64,000 nucleotides of DNA from Geomonas azotofigens (GCF_018919395.1 NZ_JAHLME010000001.1:930001-994000); one strand, 5' to 3'. Counted from the first letter of the stretch, positions 18,362 through 29,781 are shown. Program-made: numbers and translations. The notes: generated by a model from the sequence alone, not told the origin.

Positions 18362-19276
18362 ATGAAACGTCTGCTCCTTTTGTCACTTTTCCTGCTTTTC
18401 GCCTGCCTTTCCGCTCCGGCCTTTGCCTCCGCGACGGAGCTCTACGCGCAGCAAACCGGGAAGAGCTGCGATGCCTGCCATGTGGACCCGGCCGGCGGCG
18501 GAGAACTGACGGCGGCGGGGAAGCAATTCGCCGCCTCGCGCGCCGTGAAAACCGAGGCGCCCCGTGTCGCCCCGGCGGCCAAGCTGGTGCGCTTCGTGGC
18601 GGGCTACCTGCACATGCTGACCGCGATCCTCTGGTTCGGCACCATCCTGTACGTGCACCTGGTCCTGAAACCGGCCTACGCGGCGGGGGGGCTGCCCCGC
18701 GGCGAGGTGAAGGTCGGGGTGCTTTCCATGGTGGTCATGGGGGTGACCGGCACCATCCTCACTTACTTCCGCGTCACCTCTCCCGACATGCTGCTGCACA
18801 CCCGCTTCGGGGTGCTGCTGCTGGTGAAGATCTCCCTCTACCTGGTGATGGTGTTTTCCGCCGCCTACGTGGTTCTCGTCATCGGTCCGAAGCTGAAGGC
18901 CAAGCGGCGGGAGCCGGTGGCGCTTCCCGCCGGGAAGGAGCTGTCCCTGGACGAGCTCTCCGCCTTCGACGGCAAGGAGGGACGCCCCGCCTACTTCGCC
19001 TACGAGGGGAGGCTCTACGACGCCAGCGACAGCCGGCTCTGGAAGCAGGGGGTGCACATGGGGCGCCACCACGCGGGGGAGGATCTGAGCGAGGCGCTCA
19101 AGCTCGCGCCCCACGGTTCCGAAAAGGTGCTGCTGATGCCTGAGGTGGGTTCCCTGGCCGACGTGACCCAGCGTAAGGCCCCGCTGCATGAGCGGGTCTT
19201 CTTTTTCATGGCCTACATGAACCTGACCATCGTATTTCTGATCGTGCTGATCCTCTCGCTCTGGCGCTGGGCCTGA
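18362..19276 (+). CDS. Membrane protein: c-haem motif + CopD-like helices + cytochrome b5-like domain
   Basis: A 304-residue protein in four parts. A signal peptide (1 to about 23) precedes a periplasmic stretch with one c-type haem motif C-D-A-C-H (residues 36-40). A CopD-like block follows with about four membrane helices (about 68-180), including H-M-L-T-A-I-L-W-F-G. A cytochrome b5-like segment (about 196-260) contains G-R-P-A-Y-F-A-Y-E-G-R-L-Y-D and H-M-G-R-H-H-A-G-E-D-L, whose histidines may bind haem or another ligand. A last helix lies at about 283-303. It could pass electrons across or along the inner membrane, but this is inference. There is no ribosome site before ATG 18362; a sigma-70 promoter sits directly against it. 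The diguanylate cyclase gene follows 38 bases later. Confidence 0.82.
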   Translation: MKRLLLLSLFLLFACLSAPAFASATELYAQQTGKSCDACHVDPAGGGELTAAGKQFAASRAVKTEAPRVAPAAKLVRFVAGYLHMLTAILWFGTILYVHLVLKPAYAAGGLPRGEVKVGVLSMVVMGVTGTILTYFRVTSPDMLLHTRFGVLLLVKISLYLVMVFSAAYVVLVIGPKLKAKRREPVALPAGKELSLDELSAFDGKEGRPAYFAYEGRLYDASDSRLWKQGVHMGRHHAGEDLSEALKLAPHGSEKVLLMPEVGSLADVTQRKAPLHERVFFFMAYMNLTIVFLIVLILSLWRWA

Positions 19277-19314
19277 CAGCATGGCTCCCGGCGCTGCCGG
19301 GGCAAGGATGGACC

Positions 19315-20544
19315 GTGAAGCGATTCCGCACCATATTCCCGCATCTCGACGCGAAGAGGGATCCTGATTCCCTCCTGCGCCTTTTCGTTTCCGTCGCCCT
19401 CGTCTCGATCGTCGTCATCACCTCGCTTGCCGGCTACGCCTTCTACCACGTGCTGCAAAAGAACGTGGTGGACAGCGCCGAAGAGGACGCGATCAAGGTG
19501 AGCACCGCCCTTTCCGAGGACGAGCGGGGACGCTTCACCGTGATCCGGAAAGACGGGACCGTGGCGGTGGAAGTGTTGCCTGAGAACTTCGCGATCCTGG
19601 ACCGGGATCTCAGGAGGTTCCTCGCCCCCTTCGACATCGTCAAGATCAAGATTTATTCCTCGGATTACCGCATCGTCTACAGCACCGAGACCAAGCTGAT
19701 CGGCGAGGTCAACCGCGGCAACCAGAGGCTTTCCCGGGCCCTGGCCGGTGCCTTCGACTCGAAACTCGAGCGCAAGGAAGAGGTGAAGGACCTGGCCGAC
19801 GAGTTGAAGTTCAACGTGGACGTGGTGGAAACCTACATCCCGATCCGGGCCCGCGGCAAGGTGATCGGGAGTTTCGAGGTCTACATCGACGTCACCAAGT
19901 ACCGCCGGCAGACCATGAACGCGGCGCTCCTTTCACTGGGGTCGCTGTGCGGCATCCTGGTGGTGGTCTTCGGGATCTCCTTCGTGCTGATCAGAAGCGG
20001 CACCAACGAGCTGAAGGAGACCCAGGAGATCCTCAGGAAGCAGACCCTGATCGACGGGCTGACCGGGACCTTCAACAAGGGGCAGATCGAGCTGATCGGG
20101 CGCAGGGAGTTCGCGCGCGCCCTGCGCCGCAGGGAGAAGGGACTCGCCGACGCGGAAGTCGGCTTCATCATGATCGACATCGACCGGTTCAAGCAGGTGA
20201 ACGACCGGTACGGGCACCTGGCGGGGGACAACCTGCTGCAGCTCTTCGCCGACAGGCTCACCTCCTCGCTGCGCAGCTACGACTCCGTTGGCCGCTTCGG
20301 CGGCGAGGAGTTCCTGGTGGTGCTGCCGGGGTCGGACCGGGAACAGACGCTCGGGGTGGCCCACAAGATCTGGTCGCTGATCCGCGAAGAGCCTTTCCAT
20401 GTCGAGGGCGAGCCGATGCGGATCACGGCCAGTGCGGGCGTCGCCAACGTGCAGCAGGATGATGACGACCTGCTGCAGGTGTTGAAGCGCGCCGACCTGA
20501 ACCTGTACCAGGCCAAGAGCGGCGGCCGGGACCGGGTGGTGTAA
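19315..20544 (+). CDS. Membrane-bound diguanylate cyclase
   Basis: A 409-residue protein. A first membrane helix (about 22-45), an extracytoplasmic sensor region (about 46-200, single-Cache-like by layout) and a second helix (about 202-224) precede a GGDEF domain (about 245-409). The catalytic motif is G-G-E-E-F at residues 329-333. Five residues upstream is R-S-Y-D (320-323), an intact inhibitory I-site, so it should make cyclic di-GMP with product feedback. The start is GTG 19315, with AAGGA at about 19304; the nearby ATGs are out of frame. It follows the haem membrane protein by 38 bases and precedes the sirohaem reductase by 42, so all three may be co-transcribed from 18327. Confidence 0.93.
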   Translation: MKRFRTIFPHLDAKRDPDSLLRLFVSVALVSIVVITSLAGYAFYHVLQKNVVDSAEEDAIKVSTALSEDERGRFTVIRKDGTVAVEVLPENFAILDRDLRRFLAPFDIVKIKIYSSDYRIVYSTETKLIGEVNRGNQRLSRALAGAFDSKLERKEEVKDLADELKFNVDVVETYIPIRARGKVIGSFEVYIDVTKYRRQTMNAALLSLGSLCGILVVVFGISFVLIRSGTNELKETQEILRKQTLIDGLTGTFNKGQIELIGRREFARALRRREKGLADAEVGFIMIDIDRFKQVNDRYGHLAGDNLLQLFADRLTSSLRSYDSVGRFGGEEFLVVLPGSDREQTLGVAHKIWSLIREEPFHVEGEPMRITASAGVANVQQDDDDLLQVLKRADLNLYQAKSGGRDRVV

Positions 20545-20586
20545 CTCACAAAACGTCAAAGAGTCGCCCAGGAGGCTGTTTTATTC

Positions 20587-21870
20587 ATGACCGACAAGAA
20601 CCTGCGCCTTGAGGGGATCTACCCCCAGCGCCAGAAGGAATTTTTCATGCAGCGCGTCAAGCTCCCCGCCGGCATCATCTCGGCCGACCAGGCGCTCAAG
20701 GTGGCGCAACTCGCCGGGCGGTACGCGCGCGGGGTGGTGCACCTGACCACCAGGGGGAGCATCGAGCTGCACTGGCTCACCGAGCCGGACCTCCCCGTAG
20801 TGGCCGCCCAACTGGCCCAGGTGGGGCTGTACAATCGCGGGGCCTGCGGCGGAGCGGTGCGCGGTGTCATCTGCGGCAGCCTCGGCGCCGCGGGAGCGCC
20901 GGCGCTCGAGGCGCTGGTGCGTAAGATCCACCGGCATTTCACCGGCAACCCGCGCTTCGAGAAGCTCCCCAAGAAGTTCAAGATCGGTGTCGAGGCCGAC
21001 ACCTCCAGCAAGAGGCATCTGATCCAGGACCTGGCCTTCGTCCCCGCCCCTTCCGACGAGGGGAGGCGCTACGACGTCTACGCCGCCGGGGGATTGGGGC
21101 GCGAGCCGGTGCCGGGGTTCCTGCTGGCACAGGGAGTCGCCGAGGAAGCCATCCTTCCCCTGATCGAGCGGGTGCTGGTGGAGTACGAGGCCAACACGCC
21201 GCCGCCCAAGCGGCTCAAGTTCCTGGTGGGGCAGATAGGGCAGGAGGAATTCAGGCGCAGGGTGCTGGGGGAGGAGCTGGAAGAGTTGCCGCTGCCGGCG
21301 CCGACCCTGACCGGGAGCCTGGTGCCGGTGCCCGCCGCGGCCGAGGACCGGCTGGAGGCGCACGTCTTTGCGGGAGAGTTGGCGGCTGACGGGCTGGCTG
21401 CGCTGGCGGATATCGCAGCGAGGTTCTGCGGCGGGATGCTGATGGTGACGGGGGACCAGACCGTGGTGCTGCACCTGGTTCAGGGAAGCGTGCGGGAAGA
21501 GGCGCGCAAGGCGCTCGCGCAGGCGGGTTTTGCCGATGAGAGCGCGGCAGAGCGCGTCGTGTTCCGGGTCTGCCCCGGCAACCACGAGTGCATCATGGGG
21601 CTGGCCGCGACCCGCGACGTCGCGGCGGCCGTCGTGGCTGAGCTCGGGGGAGAGGCGCTGCAGCTTACCTGGGCCATCTCCGGATGCCCCAACTGCTGTG
21701 CCCAGCCGCAGCTCGCGCAGGCGGGGATCGTGGCGTCGCGGCTGGTTGCCGACCAGGCCGGGCGCGCGCCCCGGTTCGACCTGTACCGCGCCGGTGATGG
21801 CCCCTTCGCCGAGCCGGTGCAGCAGGGGCTCAACCTGACCGAGCTTTTGGACGCGGTCAAAAAGATCTAG
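20587..21870 (+). CDS. Sirohaem nitrite/sulfite reductase-like protein
   Basis: A 427-residue protein of the nitrite/sulfite reductase family. It has ferredoxin-like half-domains (about 1-80 and 255-310), the sirohaem-binding T-T-R-G-S-I-E-L near residue 56, and the Fe4S4-sirohaem cysteines V-C-P-G-N-H-E-C and S-G-C-P-N-C-C (CX5C and CX3C) near residues 337 and 363. It is smaller than assimilatory sulfite reductases (about 550-570). Members of this size are found in anaerobes and their electron acceptor is often unknown; assimilatory sulfite or nitrite reduction are the options. It is cytoplasmic. AGGAGG lies 13 bases before ATG 20587. A hairpin terminator follows. Confidence 0.85.
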   Translation: MTDKNLRLEGIYPQRQKEFFMQRVKLPAGIISADQALKVAQLAGRYARGVVHLTTRGSIELHWLTEPDLPVVAAQLAQVGLYNRGACGGAVRGVICGSLGAAGAPALEALVRKIHRHFTGNPRFEKLPKKFKIGVEADTSSKRHLIQDLAFVPAPSDEGRRYDVYAAGGLGREPVPGFLLAQGVAEEAILPLIERVLVEYEANTPPPKRLKFLVGQIGQEEFRRRVLGEELEELPLPAPTLTGSLVPVPAAAEDRLEAHVFAGELAADGLAALADIAARFCGGMLMVTGDQTVVLHLVQGSVREEARKALAQAGFADESAAERVVFRVCPGNHECIMGLAATRDVAAAVVAELGGEALQLTWAISGCPNCCAQPQLAQAGIVASRLVADQAGRAPRFDLYRAGDGPFAEPVQQGLNLTELLDAVKKI

Positions 21871-21876
21871 AGGAGA

Positions 21877-21910
21877 AGGGACAGGCTCCGTGAGGTGCCT
21901 GTCCCTTTAG
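21877..21910 (+). terminator. Hairpin terminator / repeat after the sirohaem reductase
   Basis: AAGGGACAGG (21877-21886) pairs with CCTGTCCCTT (21898-21907), ending in TTTAG. The sequence belongs to the same GGGACAGGCACC-type family as the next hairpin. Confidence 0.65.
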
Positions 21911-21950
21911 CGGAACGCTCCTTTCAGCTCAGCCGGCAAGGGGGCAGCAT

Positions 21951-21983
21951 AAAGGGGACAGGCACCTGGCGGTGCCAGTCCCC
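21951..21983 (-). terminator. Hairpin terminator / repeat after the hybrid kinase
   Basis: GGGGACAGGCACC (21954-21966) pairs with GGTGCCAGTCCCC (21971-21983) with one mismatch. On the minus strand it is followed by a short TTTA, just after the kinase stop codon. Confidence 0.6.
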
Positions 21984-21989
21984 CCCTCC

Positions 21990-24578
<2,589 letters not shown>

Positions 24579-25176
24579 GCTGGTGAAAAGCACAGACGCT
24601 CCGGGTGGCTGCTGACTGCCGGTCCCCTGGTCGTGACCACTGTCTCGGGTGGGTACCGCTGCTAAACACAGGCAGCCTGTGTGAATCACTGAAAATCTTA
24701 TAAACCTTCCTGGACAAATAACAACTTGTGTAATCAGCTTTTTATTATTTGAATCTGCCAATACTGTGGCTGATTTTCCCATAAAAGCCAGTGTCACTTA
24801 TAATACAAATTAATTTTTATGAGTATGTCGTTGTGTATATGGCTGTTAATTCGAGGTTTTCGGGGGTGCGCGCCTCGTTCGGGAAGGGCGTGTCTGGTGG
24901 CGGGTGGCGCTGCCAACGTCAAGATATTGTCGATTTGGACGGTACGGCGGGCAAAGTGGACAACTATCAAGGCTTTAGAGGCGTTTACAGTGTAGATTGC
25001 CGCTGGCAGTAGTTCTTCTATCCACGTCACCTGTGGATAACCATGTGGAGAAATGGCGTTCGGCGGCATGAAAATGGCGTAATGGAGACATCTCCAGCAA
25101 ATTGCACTAATTTTAAGCAGCTGGAACCGGCGTGATTACAGGAGTCGCCAACGGATTGGCGCCGGCGTCGGGATAC
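24579..25176. other. About 600 bases without a recognisable gene, partly AT-rich
   Basis: It lies between the hybrid kinase and the pyc terminator. The first 260 bases are clearly AT-richer than the surroundings (runs such as TTAATTTTTATGAG). Short open frames on both strands (24791-25012 plus, 24794-25069 minus) have no ribosome site or recognisable motif. It may hold the kinase promoter and perhaps the remnant of a decayed insertion; nothing is certain. Confidence 0.4.
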
Positions 25177-25205
25177 AAAAAAAAGGGGGGCCGGAGCCCC
25201 CCTTT
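25177..25205 (-). terminator. Intrinsic terminator of pyc
   Basis: On the minus strand, AAAGGGGGGC, loop, GCCCCCC is followed by eight T, 18 bases after the pyc stop. Confidence 0.9.
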
Positions 25206-25222
25206 GACAGTAACACTCTCGT

Positions 25223-28200
25223 CTATGCCATTACGAAAAGGAGCTCCTCTTTTTCGACCTTGCCCCCTTCCTTGCACTTCACCTCGGCGACGATGCCGTC
25301 CTCCTTCGCCTTGATGTTGGTCTCCATCTTCATGGCCTCGGTGACGGCCAGGATGTCCCCCGCTTTCACGGCGTCGCCGACCTTCACGTTCATCTTGATC
25401 ACCTTGCCCGGCATGGGCGCGCCAACGTGCTTGGGGTTCGACTTGTCGGCCTTCTCGTGGCCGGCTTCGTCGCTTTGCACCGACTGGTCGCGCACGGTGA
25501 CGCTCCTCGCGTTGCCGTTGAGCTCGAAGTAGATCTTCTTGGTGCCGTCGGGCTGGGTCTTGCCGATGGCGTTGAGCTTCACGATCAGCGTCTTGCCTGG
25601 CTGGAGCTCGATGGAGGTCTCCTGACCCGGCTCAAGGCCGTAGAAGAAGATCGGGGTCGGGATCACCGAGACGTCGGAGAACTCCTGGCGGTGCTTGGCG
25701 TATTCCACGTAGACGCTCGGGTACATCATGTAGGACATGAGCTCCTCGTCGTTCACCGGGTGCCCGACCTTGGCCTCGGCGGCGGCGCGCTCCTTCTCGA
25801 AGTCGGCCGGCTCCAAAAGCTCGCCCGGACGGCAGGTGATGGGCTCCTGCCCCTTGAGGATGATCTTCTGCAGCTCCTTGGGGAAGCCCTGGTAAGGCTG
25901 GCCGATCATCCCCTTGAAGAAGCCGACCACCGATTCGGGGAAGGCGAGGTCGGCGCCGGGGGCGAAGACGTCCTCGGGCTCGAGGTTGTTCTTCACCAGG
26001 AACATCGCCATGTCGCCCACCACCTTGGAGGAGGGGGTGACCTTGACCACGTCGCCGAAGAGGAGGTTCACCTTGTGGTACATCTCCTTGCACTCTTCCC
26101 AGCGCTCGATGAGGCCGAGGCCCGCCACCTGCGGCTTGTAGTTGGAGTACTGCCCCCCGGGGATCTCGTGGTGGTACACCTCGGCGGTGCCGCTTTTAAG
26201 GCCCGACTCGAAGGGGGCGTAGTAGTCGCGCACCGTCTCCCAGTAGTTGGCGAGCTGCTGCAGGCCGCGCTCGTTCACCTGCGGGTCGAACTCGGTCCCC
26301 TTCAGGGTCGCCACCAGCGCGTTCAGGTTGGGCTGGGAGGTGAGGCCGGAGATGGAGGAGAGGGCGGCGTCGACGATGTCGACCCCGGCCTGCGCCGCCA
26401 TGAGCAGGAGGGCGCCGCCGTTGCCGGAGGTGTCGTGGGTGTGCAGGTGCACCGGGATGCCGATCTCCTCCTTGAGCGCCTTGACCAGCTGGTAGCCGGC
26501 GTAGGGTTTCAAGAGGCCCGCCATGTCCTTGATGGCCAGGATGTGCGCACCCATCTTCTCCAGTTCCTTGGCCATGGAGACGTAGTAGGAGAGCGGGTAC
26601 TTGGTGCGGGTGGGATCGGAGATGTCGCCGGTGTAGCAGATGGCGGCCTCGCAGATCTTGCCGGACTTCTGCACCGCTTCCATGGCCACCTGCATGCCGC
26701 GGGTCCAGTTGAGCGAATCGAAGACGCGGAAGACGTCCACGCCGGATTCCGCCGCCTGGGCCACGAAGCGCTGCACCACGTTGTCCGGGTAGTTGGTGTA
26801 GCCGACGGCGTTGGAACCGCGCAAGAGCATCTGGAACAGGACGTTGGGGATCGCCTCGGTGAGGGCGTGCAGCCGCTGCCAGGGATCCTCCTTCAAAAAG
26901 CGCATGGAAACGTCGAAGGTGGCGCCCCCCCAGCACTCCAGGGAGAACAGGTCGCTGGCGAGGTGCGAGGTGGCGTCCGCGATTTTCAGCAGGTCATAGG
27001 TCCTGACGCGGGTGGCCAAAAGCGACTGGTGCGCGTCGCGCATGGTGGTGTCGGTGAGGAGGAGCTTCTTCTGCTCCAGCACCCACTTGGCGAGCCCCTC
27101 GGCCCCCTTCTCGCGCAGGATGTCCTTGGTGCCCTTGGGCTTTTCCGCGAAGAGGTCGATCTGCGGCACGGCCGCCTCGATGAGCTCCGCGGAGCGCAGC
27201 GGCTTCGCGACGCCGGGCGAGCCGTTCACGATGACGTCGCCCAGGAAGTTGAGCACCTTGTTGGCGCGGTCTTTCTTCTCCGGGATCACCAAGAGTTCGG
27301 GGTGCTGGTCGATGAAGGAGGTGTTGCACTCGCCGGCCAGGAAGACCGGGTGGGTGATCACGTTCTCCAAAAAGCCGATGTTGGTCTTCACGCCGCGCAC
27401 GCGGAATTCCTGGAGGCTTCGGTCCATGATGTGGGCGGCTTCCGCGAAGGTGAGCCCCCAGGAGCTGACCTTGACCAGCAGCGAGTCGTAGTGCGGCGTG
27501 ATCTGGGCGCCGGTGAAGGCGTTGCCCGCGTCGAGACGGACGCCGCAACCGGCGGAACTGCGGTAGGTGGTCAGCGTCCCGAAGTCGGGCGCGAAGTTGT
27601 TGGTCGGGTCCTCGGTGGTGATGCGGCACTGGATGGCGAAGCCGCGCATCTCGATGGAGCCCTGGTTGGGGATGTTGATCTCCGGGTCGGAGAGGCGTTT
27701 ACCCTCGGCGATCAGGATCTGCGCCTGCACGAGGTTCCGGCCGGTGATCATCTCGGTGACCGTGTGCTCGACCTGGATGCGGGGGTTCATCTCGATGAAG
27801 TAGTAGCGCCCCTCCTCGTCCAGGAGAAACTCGACGGTGCCGGCGTTACGGTATCCCACCTGCTTGGCGATCTTCAGGGCGTCGGTGCACAGGGCGAGGC
27901 GGGTGTCGCCGGGAAGCGCCAGCGAGGGGGCGAACTCGACCACCTTCTGGTGGCGGCGCTGGATGGAGCAGTCGCGCTCGTAGAAGTGCACCAGGCTGCC
28001 GTAGCCGTCGCCTAACACCTGCACCTCGATGTGCTTGGGGTTTTTCAGGTAGCGCTCCAGGAACACGGAGGGGTCGCCGAAGGAGGCCTTCGCCTCGGAA
28101 GAGGCGGACTGCAGCCCCTCCAGGAGTTCCTTCTGGTTGGTGGCGACGCGCATGCCGCGCCCGCCGCCGCCGGCCGCCGCCTTGATGATGATCGGGTAGC

Positions 28201-28669
28201 CGTGGTTCTTGGCGAAGATAAGGGCTTCTTCCTCGTGGACGATGGGTTCCTCGGTGCCGGGCACGGTGGCGACCCCGGCGGCCTTGGCCACCTTCCTCGC
28301 GGCCACCTTGTCCCCAAGGGCGCGCTGCATCTCGGCGGTCGGTCCGATGAAGGCGATGCCGTTTTGCTCACACTTCTCGGCGAACTCGGCGTTCTCGGCC
28401 AGGAAGCCGTAACCGGGATGGATGGCGTCGACCTCGCGCTTTTTGGCCAGGGCGATGATCTCGTCGATGCCGAGGTAGGCGTCGATGGGGGCTTTCCCCT
28501 TGCCGACCTGGTACGCTTCATCAGCCTTGTAGCGGTGCAGCGAGAGCTTGTCCTCTTCCGAATAGATGGCAACCGTGCTGATGCCGAGTTCGGTGCAGGC
28601 GCGGAAGATCCTGATCGCGATCTCCCCGCGGTTAGCTGCCATCACCTTCCTGAATTTCCGTGCTTCCAT
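25223..28669 (-). CDS. pyc: Pyruvate carboxylase, single-chain
   Basis: A 1148-residue protein, the usual length of the single-chain enzyme. The N-terminal biotin carboxylase domain (about 1-450) opens R-K-V-M-A-A-N-R-G-E-I-A. The carboxyltransferase domain (about 525-800) has L-L-T-D-T-T-M-R-D-A-H-Q-S. An allosteric/linker region follows, then a biotin carrier domain with the biotinyl lysine in E-A-M-K-M-E-T near residue 1113. It makes oxaloacetate from pyruvate, CO2 and ATP, the main anaplerotic step in organisms growing on acetate or pyruvate. The start has AAAGGAGCGGAA. A GntR-type palindrome about 90-100 bases upstream may control it. It is monocistronic, with its own terminator. Confidence 0.98.
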   Translation of the reverse strand: MEARKFRKVMAANRGEIAIRIFRACTELGISTVAIYSEEDKLSLHRYKADEAYQVGKGKAPIDAYLGIDEIIALAKKREVDAIHPGYGFLAENAEFAEKCEQNGIAFIGPTAEMQRALGDKVAARKVAKAAGVATVPGTEEPIVHEEEALIFAKNHGYPIIIKAAAGGGGRGMRVATNQKELLEGLQSASSEAKASFGDPSVFLERYLKNPKHIEVQVLGDGYGSLVHFYERDCSIQRRHQKVVEFAPSLALPGDTRLALCTDALKIAKQVGYRNAGTVEFLLDEEGRYYFIEMNPRIQVEHTVTEMITGRNLVQAQILIAEGKRLSDPEINIPNQGSIEMRGFAIQCRITTEDPTNNFAPDFGTLTTYRSSAGCGVRLDAGNAFTGAQITPHYDSLLVKVSSWGLTFAEAAHIMDRSLQEFRVRGVKTNIGFLENVITHPVFLAGECNTSFIDQHPELLVIPEKKDRANKVLNFLGDVIVNGSPGVAKPLRSAELIEAAVPQIDLFAEKPKGTKDILREKGAEGLAKWVLEQKKLLLTDTTMRDAHQSLLATRVRTYDLLKIADATSHLASDLFSLECWGGATFDVSMRFLKEDPWQRLHALTEAIPNVLFQMLLRGSNAVGYTNYPDNVVQRFVAQAAESGVDVFRVFDSLNWTRGMQVAMEAVQKSGKICEAAICYTGDISDPTRTKYPLSYYVSMAKELEKMGAHILAIKDMAGLLKPYAGYQLVKALKEEIGIPVHLHTHDTSGNGGALLLMAAQAGVDIVDAALSSISGLTSQPNLNALVATLKGTEFDPQVNERGLQQLANYWETVRDYYAPFESGLKSGTAEVYHHEIPGGQYSNYKPQVAGLGLIERWEECKEMYHKVNLLFGDVVKVTPSSKVVGDMAMFLVKNNLEPEDVFAPGADLAFPESVVGFFKGMIGQPYQGFPKELQKIILKGQEPITCRPGELLEPADFEKERAAAEAKVGHPVNDEELMSYMMYPSVYVEYAKHRQEFSDVSVIPTPIFFYGLEPGQETSIELQPGKTLIVKLNAIGKTQPDGTKKIYFELNGNARSVTVRDQSVQSDEAGHEKADKSNPKHVGAPMPGKVIKMNVKVGDAVKAGDILAVTEAMKMETNIKAKEDGIVAEVKCKEGGKVEKEELLFVMA

Positions 28670-28756
28670 TTCCGCTCCTTTAGTGGGGGTATTTTTTTAC
28701 CGAGACTAAAACAAATGATGGAAATTTTATTGCCGTTTTAAAACACGTCTGGCTAT

Positions 28757-28771
28757 ATTGGTAAAACCAAT
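28757..28771. promoter_or_regulatory. PdhR/LldR-type operator upstream of pyc
   Basis: ATTGGTAAAACCAAT is a perfect palindrome of the form ATTGGT-N3-ACCAAT, the published recognition shape of FadR-subfamily GntR regulators such as PdhR and LldR. It lies 88 bases upstream of the pyc start codon. On the minus strand it falls between TTAAAA and TATAGC, a possible -35/-10 pair, as expected for a repressor site. The regulator itself is not in the window. Confidence 0.55.
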
Positions 28772-28953
28772 TTCCTTTTAAGTTTTGAGGGTTTAATAGT
28801 GTATTCAAAGGGAGGCATATAAAAACAGATTCCCCTTCGAATGTCAATCCTGGAATCATGTTATATTTTTGTATACTTTCCCCAAACCAGAAAGTCTACC
28901 ATCCGGATAAGGTTTTGCTTGCCTTAGCGGGGAGAAATTCCTATCTTTGCCCG

Positions 28954-29637
28954 ATGATCATGCAAGGAACGGCGGTAAACGCGGCGGCAATCGTCATCGG
29001 CAGCGCCCTCGGTTTGAAGGCGGGGCACCTCATCTCCAGCAAGGTGCGGGGCACCGTCATGGCCGGGCTCGGCCTTGCCGTACTACTTATCGGCATCCAG
29101 CTCGCTTTCAAGAGTCAGCAGCCGATGATAATCATCGGCTCCCTCATCGGCGGCGGGATCATCGGCGAACTCCTCGGCATCGAGGCGCGCCTGGAGGCGC
29201 TCGGCAACTGGATCGGCGACCGCTTCAAGGGGAGTGGCCGGATAAGCGAGGGGTTCGTGACCGCGAGCCTGCTCTACTGCGTGGGGGCCATGGCCATCAT
29301 GGGGGCGCTCCAGGACGGGCTCGGCTCCCGCCCGGACATCCTCTACGCCAAGGCGGCGCTGGACGGCATCGCCTCGGTGGCGCTCGCCTCCACCCTCGGG
29401 GCCGGCGTGCTCTTCTCGGCGCTGCCCCTCTTTGCCTACCAGGGCGCCATCACCCTCTCCGCCACCTTGGCCCAGCAGATCCTGACCCCGGTGGTGGTGC
29501 AGGAAATGAACGCGGTGGGGGGGCTCTTGATCCTCGCCATCGGGCTCGACATGCTCGGAGTCAAGAGGGTCCCGGTGGGGAACCTGCTTCCCGCCGTCTT
29601 CCTGGCGCCTCCCCTGGTGATGCTCTTCGTGTCGTAA
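28954..29637 (+). CDS. DUF554 family membrane protein
   Basis: A 227-residue, very hydrophobic protein with about six or seven membrane helices. It starts M-I-M-Q-G-T-A-V-N-A-A-A-I-V-I-G-S and contains G-G-G-I-I-G-E-L-L-G-I-E, the typical opening of the DUF554 (YqgA/YdfK-like) family. It is an inner-membrane protein; transport has been guessed for the family, but no substrate is known. ATG 28954 fits the family start; another ATG lies two codons later. The frame is open further upstream to 28858, in AT-rich leader sequence that does not look coding. It is followed by murI in the same direction after a repeat-containing spacer of 187 bases. Confidence 0.88.
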   Translation: MIMQGTAVNAAAIVIGSALGLKAGHLISSKVRGTVMAGLGLAVLLIGIQLAFKSQQPMIIIGSLIGGGIIGELLGIEARLEALGNWIGDRFKGSGRISEGFVTASLLYCVGAMAIMGALQDGLGSRPDILYAKAALDGIASVALASTLGAGVLFSALPLFAYQGAITLSATLAQQILTPVVVQEMNAVGGLLILAIGLDMLGVKRVPVGNLLPAVFLAPPLVMLFVS

Positions 29638-29730
29638 ACCTTGACAATCCCTTTAATAATTTAATAACATGCAGTACTTCGCCCACCTTCGCGCTTTGCG
29701 CTTCGGTGGGCACGCCCCCTTGGGTCGCCA

Positions 29731-29781
29731 TCCCCTCCCTCACCCGCCCTTCGGGCACCCTCTCCCCGAGGGAGAGGGACG
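29731..29781. repeat. GC-rich palindromic repeat before murI
   Basis: CGCCCTTCGGGCACCCTCTCCCCGAGGGAGAGGG contains two nested hairpins of the CCCTCTCCC/GGGAGAGGG type seen in several spacers here. Confidence 0.65.

Noticed and set aside
24791-25012. 73-codon plus-strand frame, and a 91-codon minus-strand frame at 24794-25069
   Set aside because: They overlap each other on opposite strands, lack ribosome sites and show no recognisable protein; kept only as part of the AT-rich gap.
25427-28015. Plus-strand open frame of 862 codons opposite pyc
   Set aside because: It is an antisense shadow of pyruvate carboxylase.
28904-28919. Sigma-54-like element CGGATAAGGTTTTGCT upstream of DUF554
   Set aside because: The GG-N10-GC spacing and -12 part fit, but the -24 part deviates (CGGATA for TGGYRY); too weak to call.
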